In this document: positions 58,756-64,000 of the stretch, in pieces | Position numbering within the stretch: position 1 is the stretch's first letter | How the letters are laid out: each line of letters starts with the position of its first letter | DNA from: Lysobacterales bacterium | GTDB taxonomy: Bacteria; Pseudomonadota; Gammaproteobacteria; Xanthomonadales; Rhodanobacteraceae | Assembly: GCA_017305135.1 (NCBI GenBank) | Contig: JAFKNA010000007.1 | Location: 119,441 to 183,440 of the forward strand | DNA: 64,000 nt | Direction of reading: 5' to 3' | Translations under genes and position numbers: made by a program | The notes under the pieces: model-generated | Seen by the model: only the letters and a program-made list of their open reading frames with translations | Told to the model about the DNA's origin: nothing | Database searches by the model: none

Positions 58756-59059
58756 CCGCCGCTGGTTCGTGTACTTGGTGGAGTGCCGGACCCGTCGTAT
58801 CTATACCGGGGTCACGCCCGATCTCGTGAACCGGATGAATGCACATCGGCGCGGACGCGGTGCGGCGTTCACGCGGATCAATCCGCCGGAGCGGCTGCTC
58901 GCCGCGAAGCCGTTCGAGAATCGCAGCGAAGCGCAGCAGGTGGAAGCCCAAGTAAAGCGCCTTCCCGCGGCCCACAAGCGATTTCTGGCGGCGGAGTGGT
59001 CAAAGGAGCACCCGGTCGACGAGCGCGCCCAGGAAGCGCTTGCGCTCGGTCAGGGCTAG
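58748..59059 (+). CDS. GIY-YIG nuclease-domain protein
   Basis: 103 residues. FVYLVECRTRRIYTGVTPDLVNRM gives the VYLVE...YTG form of GIY-YIG, with a conserved Arg in LVNRMNAHRRG and Glu-containing helix SEAQQVEAQVKRL, the layout of the UPF0213/YhbQ group of small GIY-YIG proteins. It overlaps the previous gene by eight bases, so it belongs to the integrase operon. Its last 60 bases overlap the end of the convergent kinase-like gene. A nicking role in element transfer is only a guess. Confidence 0.85.
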   Translation: MTDRRWFVYLVECRTRRIYTGVTPDLVNRMNAHRRGRGAAFTRINPPERLLAAKPFENRSEAQQVEAQVKRLPAAHKRFLAAEWSKEHPVDERAQEALALGQG

Positions 59060-59794
59060 GTAGGCAGCCACCTGCTCGTCGATCGTGACGTTGCCTACGG
59101 TGTCGTCGTAGGTAGTCGCCGAGAGGATCGCCCAGTCCGGCATCGACATAATCCGCTCCACCATCGCGCCGCAATAGCAGGGATTTACCAGCTTCTGGAA
59201 CGGGTGAAAGGAAGGGAAGTCGTCCCGCGCCAGCCATTCCAGAGATTGGTCAACGGTCGGGCGACAGGCGAGCAGCGACGATCCTTGGTCAAGCGCAAAC
59301 ATCACCCCTCGGTCCTGGGCGCCCAGATCGGCCTTGAAGTTGAGAGCGCGGTCTTCGTTGCCGATCCACAGGTCGAACACCGCGAGGTCAGCGGTCTCCT
59401 TGGGATACTTCTGCGCCAGCAGCGTCATGGCCCTGGCATGACCGGCGTGCCGGTACATGCCGTCGGGCAACGGCGGCGCGTCATCAGGATCGTTGTCGGG
59501 ATCGTGTCGGTCATCGTCCGTGAAGTCGTACACGTCCAGTCCGACCTCGGCGGCGCGCAGCGCGGCAAAGCGCAGGCGGGCGTCCGAGGCCGACGCCCGC
59601 GCCGGCACGCCGACCAGAACGGGAATCCCCAGAAAGAGCGCCAAGCGGTTCGCCACCAGTTCGGCGTAGACCTGCGACTGCGCAGCCTCGTGGTCGCACT
59701 TCAGCACAGCGGACAGCTGCCCGTCCTCGGCGCCGGTTGTGCTCCGTGCGTTGGGCGTCGCGGCGCCCGTGATTTCGTAGCAGAGGATAGGCAC
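59000..59794 (-). CDS. HipA-like kinase-fold protein
   Basis: 264 residues from GTG at 59794. KCDHEAAQSQVYAELVANRLALFLGIPVLVGVP and AVFDLWIGNEDRALNFKADLG with MFALDQGSSLLA match the HipA-like kinase fold: the Asp and Asn of GNEDRALN stand for the catalytic loop and ALDQG for the metal-binding loop. The N-terminal lobe is short, as in the HipA_2-like subgroup. No HipB-like antitoxin is adjacent. It starts six bases after hsdR and is probably co-transcribed with it, so it may be a fitness or defence module rather than a persistence toxin. Confidence 0.65.
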   Translation of the reverse strand: MPILCYEITGAATPNARSTTGAEDGQLSAVLKCDHEAAQSQVYAELVANRLALFLGIPVLVGVPARASASDARLRFAALRAAEVGLDVYDFTDDDRHDPDNDPDDAPPLPDGMYRHAGHARAMTLLAQKYPKETADLAVFDLWIGNEDRALNFKADLGAQDRGVMFALDQGSSLLACRPTVDQSLEWLARDDFPSFHPFQKLVNPCYCGAMVERIMSMPDWAILSATTYDDTVGNVTIDEQVAAYLALTERKRFLGALVDRVLL

Positions 59795-59800
59795 GGCGGC

Positions 59801-62800
59801 TTACGGGTGCTCGAAGGCCCAGGTATCGGCGAGCAGTTCGGCCTGCGCGATGACTTTGTCGGTGGCGTCCGGCTGCGCGTCGGGTGGGTACTTGTGCTTG
59901 GCCAGCAGCACCTTGACCATGGCCAGCATCCGCGCACGCGACGACTTGCGGTTCTGCCAGTTGATCGTTGCCGACTTGCGCAGCTTGTCGGTCAGCTCCT
60001 GCGCCAGTGCGCGCAGCACCGGGTGGCCCATCTCGCGCACGGCGGATTCGTTCTCGCATAGCGCCTGATAGAAGGCGAACTCCTCCTCGGTCAGGCCTTC
60101 CGGTGGCTTGGCGGCGTTGATCTCCTTGGCGAGCTTGATCAGTTCCTCGATCACCTCCACCGTGGTCAACGCGCGGTTCTGGTATTTGGCGATCGCCTCT
60201 TCGAGCTTCTGGGTGAACTCCTTGGCCTGCATGGCGTTCTTCTGGCCACGCGCCTTCACCTGGTCGGCGATCAGTCGCTCCAGCAGTTCGGCGGCCAGGT
60301 TCTTGGTCGGCATCTTCTGGATCTGGGCGAGGAACTGTTCGTCCAGCAGCGAGATGTCCGGCTTGCCGAGGCCCAGTGTGCCGAAGACGTCTTTCACGCC
60401 CTCGACCAACACGCCCTTGGCGACGAGCTGACGAAGCGCCGCTTCTTTTTCGAGCCGCGATCGCGACTCACCGGCACGCGTCAGCTTGATCAGACACACT
60501 CGCACCGCCTGGAAGAACGCGATCTCCTCGCGCACCTCCATCGCCGCGCTTCGGGTGCCGGCCAGCGACTGCGCCTTGGTCAACTTCAGCACCTGGTCGA
60601 GGAAGGCGCGCACGCCGCGATTGCGGCCCTTGTCGTCCGGCTCGGGGTCGACCTGCAGGACGTGCTCCATCGCCGGCCCCAGCAGGGCAAGTGCGCGCTT
60701 GGGGTCAGCGAAGCCGGCGTAGTCGAAGCCGTGGAAGAACTCGCGGCGGATCACGTCCAGCGTGTCGAGCAGGATGCGCAGCGCCTCACCTGAGGTGTCG
60801 ACCGGCTCGCGCTCCTGCCCAGCGTCTCGGGTGTACTGGCGGATGGCCTTCTTCAGCTCCTCGCCAATGCCGATGTAGTCGACGATCAGCCCGCCGGGCT
60901 TGTCCTTCCAGATGCGATTGGTGCGGGCGATTGCCTGCATCAGCCCGTGGCCCTGCATGGGCTTGTCGACATAGAGCGTGTGGACCGGTGGCGCGTCGAA
61001 ACCGGTTAGCCACATGTCGCGAACAATCACCAGGTCGAGGGGGTCGTCCGCGTCCTTGAAGCGCTTCTCCAACAGCTTGGCGCCCGAGCGGTCGGTCCGA
61101 TGCTGCTGGTAGTGCGAAGGGTCAGACGAGTTGCTGGTCATCACGATCTTCAGTCGACCCTTGGCGATGTCCGGGTCGCCCCACGCGGGCCGCAGCTTCA
61201 CGAGCTCGTCGAACAGCCGCACGGCCGCCTCGCGTGAGACCGCCACGATCATCGCCTTGCCCTCGATCTGCTCCTTGCGCGCTTCCCAGTGGGCGACCAG
61301 ATCGGCGACCAGGGTCGCCAGACGACCATCCGCCATCGCCAAGGCCTCGAGCCGGGTCAGCCGACTGACCGTCTGGCCCTGCTCCTGTTCGTCCTCGTCC
61401 TCGGTCGCCTCCAGGAACTCGTCCATGAGCGCCTGCTTCTCGGCCTCATTGAAGCGAAGCTCGATGATCCGGCTCTCGTAGCTGACTGGCACCACCGCCT
61501 CGTCTTCCTGCGCGGCGATCATGTCGTAGACGTCGACGTAGGTGCCGAAGACCGCCTCGGTGTCGCGGTCGTCCAGGCTCACAGGCGTGCCGGTCATGCC
61601 AAGGTAGATCGCGTTCGGCAGCGCATCGCGCATGTACTTGGCGAGGCCGTACTTGGTCTGGCCCGTCTTGGTATCGAGGTCGGCTCTGAAGCCGTACTGC
61701 GTGCGGTGCGCCTCGTCGGCGATCACGATGACATTGCTGCGCTCGCAGAGGACCGGCACCGAAGTCTGGCCACGCTCGGGAGCGAACTTGTTGATGGTGG
61801 TGAAGAACACGCCGCCGGCTTCCACGGCCGTGAGCTGCTCGCGCAGGTCGTCGCGGCTGTTGGCCTGCACCGGCGTGGCACGGATCGACCAGCGGCAGTC
61901 GGCAAAGGTCTCGAACAACTGGCCGTCCAGGTCTTTGCGGTCGGTGACCAGCACGACGGTCGGGTTCGCGAACTCGGATCGCTCGCGCAGGGCCATCACG
62001 TAGAACAAGGCGAGCAGCGACTTGCCCGAGCCCTGGGTGAACCAGATCACGCCGCCCTTGCCGTCTTTGCGATGGGTCAGGGCGTCGACAGCTCGTTGCA
62101 CCGCTTTCTTCACGCCGTGGTACTGATGCCACTGCGCGATGATCTTGAAGCTAGCTCCGCCGTCGCTGCCGCCAAAGGCCACGAACCCGCGGAAGAAATC
62201 GAGCAGGGTGTGCGGCTCCATCAGGCCGCGCATCAGCGACTCCAGCTCCAACATGCCCTTGGCGGCCTTCTCGCCGCCAACCAGGCGCCAGCGGGAATGA
62301 CGGCTCAGATCGGCGCTCAACGAGCCATAGCGAGCCACCGTGCCATCGGAGATGACGTTGAGCAGGTTGTACGCGAACAGCTGCGGGATGTCGGCCTTGT
62401 AGGTCTGGATCTGGTGGTAGGCCTTCTCGTAGTCGGCATTCGGGTCGGCCGGGTTCTTCAGCTCGATGACGACCAGTGGGAGACCGTTGACGAACAGGAC
62501 CAGGTCGGGTCGGCGGAGCTTCTGGCCGTGTACGGTGAACTGCTGGACCGCGAGAAGATCATTGGGGCCGTCGAAGTCGATCACCGGCACACGCAGCACG
62601 CTGCGCCGCCCATCTGGCTCAATACGCTCGAGCGGAACGCCATTGCGCAGCCAGTCGTACATCTCGCGGTTGCCATCGACCAGCGACTGCGAGCCGTAGC
62701 TCGCGACCTTGGCCACGACCTCGCAGACTTCGGCGGGGACCAAATCGGGAGAAAGCCGCGACACCGCATCGCGCAATCGCGGTGCCAGCACGACATCGGC

Positions 62801-62917
62801 GTAGCGGTCTCTGCCTGCCTGCTCCCCACCCGGCGATACCGCGTCGCTATGCAGGCAGGTCCAGCCCAGGGACGCGAGCCAGTCGAGGCAGACGACTTCG
62901 AGGTGGTTTTCGTTCAT
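59801..62917 (-). CDS. hsdR: Type I restriction enzyme R subunit (copy 2)
   Basis: 1038 residues. Same architecture as copy 1: nuclease motif LVVIELKN, Walker A QGSGKSLLALF, IADEAHRTQYGF, MTGTPVSLDD, and a helical C-terminus. Long stretches are identical at protein level (for example DRDTEAVFG followed by YVDVYDMIAAQEDEAVV), and the DNA is also highly similar, but the middle loop (residues about 600-640) and the C-terminus differ. It lies opposite to copy 1, about 50 kb away. hsdM and hsdS for it are not in the window and would be upstream, beyond 64000, or it is an orphan. Confidence 0.94.
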   Translation of the reverse strand: MNENHLEVVCLDWLASLGWTCLHSDAVSPGGEQAGRDRYADVVLAPRLRDAVSRLSPDLVPAEVCEVVAKVASYGSQSLVDGNREMYDWLRNGVPLERIEPDGRRSVLRVPVIDFDGPNDLLAVQQFTVHGQKLRRPDLVLFVNGLPLVVIELKNPADPNADYEKAYHQIQTYKADIPQLFAYNLLNVISDGTVARYGSLSADLSRHSRWRLVGGEKAAKGMLELESLMRGLMEPHTLLDFFRGFVAFGGSDGGASFKIIAQWHQYHGVKKAVQRAVDALTHRKDGKGGVIWFTQGSGKSLLALFYVMALRERSEFANPTVVLVTDRKDLDGQLFETFADCRWSIRATPVQANSRDDLREQLTAVEAGGVFFTTINKFAPERGQTSVPVLCERSNVIVIADEAHRTQYGFRADLDTKTGQTKYGLAKYMRDALPNAIYLGMTGTPVSLDDRDTEAVFGTYVDVYDMIAAQEDEAVVPVSYESRIIELRFNEAEKQALMDEFLEATEDEDEQEQGQTVSRLTRLEALAMADGRLATLVADLVAHWEARKEQIEGKAMIVAVSREAAVRLFDELVKLRPAWGDPDIAKGRLKIVMTSNSSDPSHYQQHRTDRSGAKLLEKRFKDADDPLDLVIVRDMWLTGFDAPPVHTLYVDKPMQGHGLMQAIARTNRIWKDKPGGLIVDYIGIGEELKKAIRQYTRDAGQEREPVDTSGEALRILLDTLDVIRREFFHGFDYAGFADPKRALALLGPAMEHVLQVDPEPDDKGRNRGVRAFLDQVLKLTKAQSLAGTRSAAMEVREEIAFFQAVRVCLIKLTRAGESRSRLEKEAALRQLVAKGVLVEGVKDVFGTLGLGKPDISLLDEQFLAQIQKMPTKNLAAELLERLIADQVKARGQKNAMQAKEFTQKLEEAIAKYQNRALTTVEVIEELIKLAKEINAAKPPEGLTEEEFAFYQALCENESAVREMGHPVLRALAQELTDKLRKSATINWQNRKSSRARMLAMVKVLLAKHKYPPDAQPDATDKVIAQAELLADTWAFEHP

Positions 62918-63106
62918 GTCGCCCCTTGAGCGGTAGCCGGGAAGCCCCCATTAAACAACGAGATAGAGGCTTGGACCGCAATCTTCGCGGCCGCCCATCG
63001 GGAGTTCATTGCGGGTCAAGCTCTTGATGGGTACCATTCGCGTCAGCTCATCAACCATGCGTTGAAGGAGTAACGAGGCCGTCCCTAGGGGCGGCCTCAG
63101 CCTTTT
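62918..63106. other. Intergenic region with terminator-like hairpin and possible gene remnant
   Basis: GAGGCCG/CGGCCTC (63075-63081 and 63092-63098) followed by TTTT is a plus-strand terminator-like hairpin. It abuts the end of a plus-strand open frame without a start codon (about 62955-63073), whose last residues read GQALDGYHSRQLINHALKE. This may be the tail of a gene removed when the hsdR segment was inserted, or chance. Confidence 0.4.
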
Positions 63107-63607
63107 CTAGGTGCCCCAGAACGCCCGGTACGCTCGTTCGCGCTTCCTGCGCTGATGCTCGTGCTCGATCCAGAAGGCTGTCCACGGCAGGACATAACCT
63201 CCGCGATCCGCCACGACGACGATGTAGCTGAAGTCATCGGGGGCGAGTAGGTAGCGGTCCTCGTTCTTGCGCGACTCTTTCCACCAAACGATGCGGCACG
63301 CGGTGGCTCCGGGAGCCTTTCCGTCGTACTCGTCCATCATCGGCCGCGGCCATCCGACACGCTCGCAACGCCGCATGTTTGGCAGTCGATCGGCCTCTAC
63401 ATCGCCGTCCGAAATCAGGTGCCAGAAGGTCGCGCTCTTCCCGTCGGACTCCGGGTGGCGCTTCACGCCGACGCGCTTTCCTGGCCATGAAGGTTTGGAC
63501 GCGATGAAGTCCGCAGAGAATCGGTGATGGATGCGCTCGAGATAGGTGTTCCAGTCACCTTGCGCGTCTTCGAGCAGGATCAAGGCCGGCAACCAATCGA
63601 TACTCAT
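63107..63607 (-). CDS. Hypothetical protein between DUF3800 gene and hsdR
   Basis: 166 residues from ATG at 63607, which overlaps the TGA of the upstream DUF3800 gene (ATGA). Visible features: WNTYLERIHHRFSADFIASKP, ATFWHLISDGDVEADRLPN, RMRRCERVGWPRPMMD-like segment, RIVWWKESRKNEDRYLL and YVLPWTAFWIEHEHQRRKRERAYRAF. The basic, Trp-rich sequence resembles small proteins often paired with DUF3800 genes, but I cannot name a family. The longer reading to 63874 adds antisense-like sequence and is rejected. Confidence 0.7.
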   Translation of the reverse strand: MSIDWLPALILLEDAQGDWNTYLERIHHRFSADFIASKPSWPGKRVGVKRHPESDGKSATFWHLISDGDVEADRLPNMRRCERVGWPRPMMDEYDGKAPGATACRIVWWKESRKNEDRYLLAPDDFSYIVVVADRGGYVLPWTAFWIEHEHQRRKRERAYRAFWGT

Positions 63608-64000
63608 GCCATGGGCGCCACGGTGCGACCGCGCCACACGAACATGTTGAACTTTGGCTCGCGTAGGAGTGTAGGCCGCGTCAGGGTGTAGCCGGTGCGC
63701 TCTCGGATACGTGCGATGAGTGATTCCTTGCCGGCATTCCCCGCCAAGCCGCGATTGACGTAGCTCACCGCACCGAGCAGCAGATCGGCCAGTTGCAGAC
63801 CTTCCACAGCGTGTGATTCCACCACCTGTACGCGTTCCAGAATCTTGCGGTCGAAATCGTAGAGGTTGTTGCACAGCACGTCGTGCAGCTTGACGACCTT
63901 GCGAGCGCTGCGCGTGTCCTTCTTGTCGAGGTAGATTCGGAAGCGCGCATCGGGACGAATCAGCGGCTCCAGCAGGCCGAACAACATTTTGTAGTACCAG
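63604..64000 (-). CDS. DUF3800 domain protein (N-terminus beyond window edge)
   Basis: The last 131 residues are visible. FRIYLDKKDTRSARKVVKLHDVLCNNLYDF and VESHAVEGLQLADLLLGAVSYVNRG fit the C-terminal half of DUF3800 proteins, which have an RNase H-like fold: the D of YLDKKD and the QLADLLLGA helix occupy positions of conserved acidic residues. DUF3800 genes are frequent inside restriction and other defence loci. It is the first visible gene of the minus-strand set that continues into hsdR copy 2. Confidence 0.8.
   Translation of the reverse strand, partial: WYYKMLFGLLEPLIRPDARFRIYLDKKDTRSARKVVKLHDVLCNNLYDFDRKILERVQVVESHAVEGLQLADLLLGAVSYVNRGLAGNAGKESLIARIRERTGYTLTRPTLLREPKFNMFVWRGRTVAPMA

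Noticed and set aside
61289..62929. 546-codon plus-strand frame opposite hsdR copy 2
   Set aside because: Antisense shadow of a conserved gene; a similar shadow exists opposite hsdR copy 1 (5811-7121).

Overview
The window is a high-GC gammaproteobacterial chromosome segment, most likely from the Xanthomonadales (Lysobacterales). Evidence: a XanB2-type chorismatase beside an aryl-polyene/xanthomonadin-like gene cluster, a hemD-hemX-hemY operon, a subtilase ending in a GFE-type tail (IFRHGFER) of the kind I recall from secreted proteins of this order, and abundant short palindromic repeats between genes. The genus cannot be fixed from the sequence alone.

Three zones are visible. (1) Left accessory zone, 1-15821. 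It opens with an ORF that runs off the left edge (at least 1381 codons, minus strand). This ORF appears to carry two tyrosine-recombinase catalytic modules in one polypeptide. It ends next to a 3' fragment of a tRNA gene (best match tRNA-Met) followed by a hairpin, which looks like the right end of an island integrated at a tRNA. Next come a Phd-like antitoxin with a zeta-like P-loop toxin, then a type I restriction-modification locus: hsdR on the plus strand, and converging on it a minus-strand operon hsdM-hsdS-(DUF4365-like plus helical repeats)-(DUF2026-like).

(2) Core zone, 15822-52360. rtcB, xthA, a UdgX-type uracil-DNA glycosylase, srkA, a hotdog thioesterase, a ferredoxin-reductase, hemD/X/Y, secB-gpsA-trmL and a rhodanese. 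A reduced aryl-polyene/xanthomonadin cluster follows (dehydratases, MMPL exporter, LolA-like protein, LpxL-like acyltransferase, membrane protein, acyl carrier protein, with divergent xanB2). Then come glutathione-dependent formaldehyde dehydrogenase, an ECF sigma factor divergent from a Ser/Thr kinase with TPRs, a secreted subtilase, tex, and a three-gene histidine kinase/response regulator operon. Intergenic gaps are filled with at least three families of palindromic repeats.

(3) Right accessory zone, 52389-64000. It begins exactly at a 3' fragment of tRNA-Thr(UGU). A minus-strand operon of small plasmid/phage-like proteins is headed by two winged-helix proteins and contains an iteron-like array. 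A divergent plus-strand operon encodes a complete tyrosine recombinase, a Cro/C1-type regulator, a recombinase-like protein without an obvious nucleophile, and a GIY-YIG protein. The zone ends with a HipA-like kinase-fold gene, a second hsdR closely related to the first but in inverted orientation, a small unknown gene and a DUF3800 gene running off the right edge. The intact tRNAs for both attachment fragments, and hsdM/hsdS for the second system, should lie outside the window.
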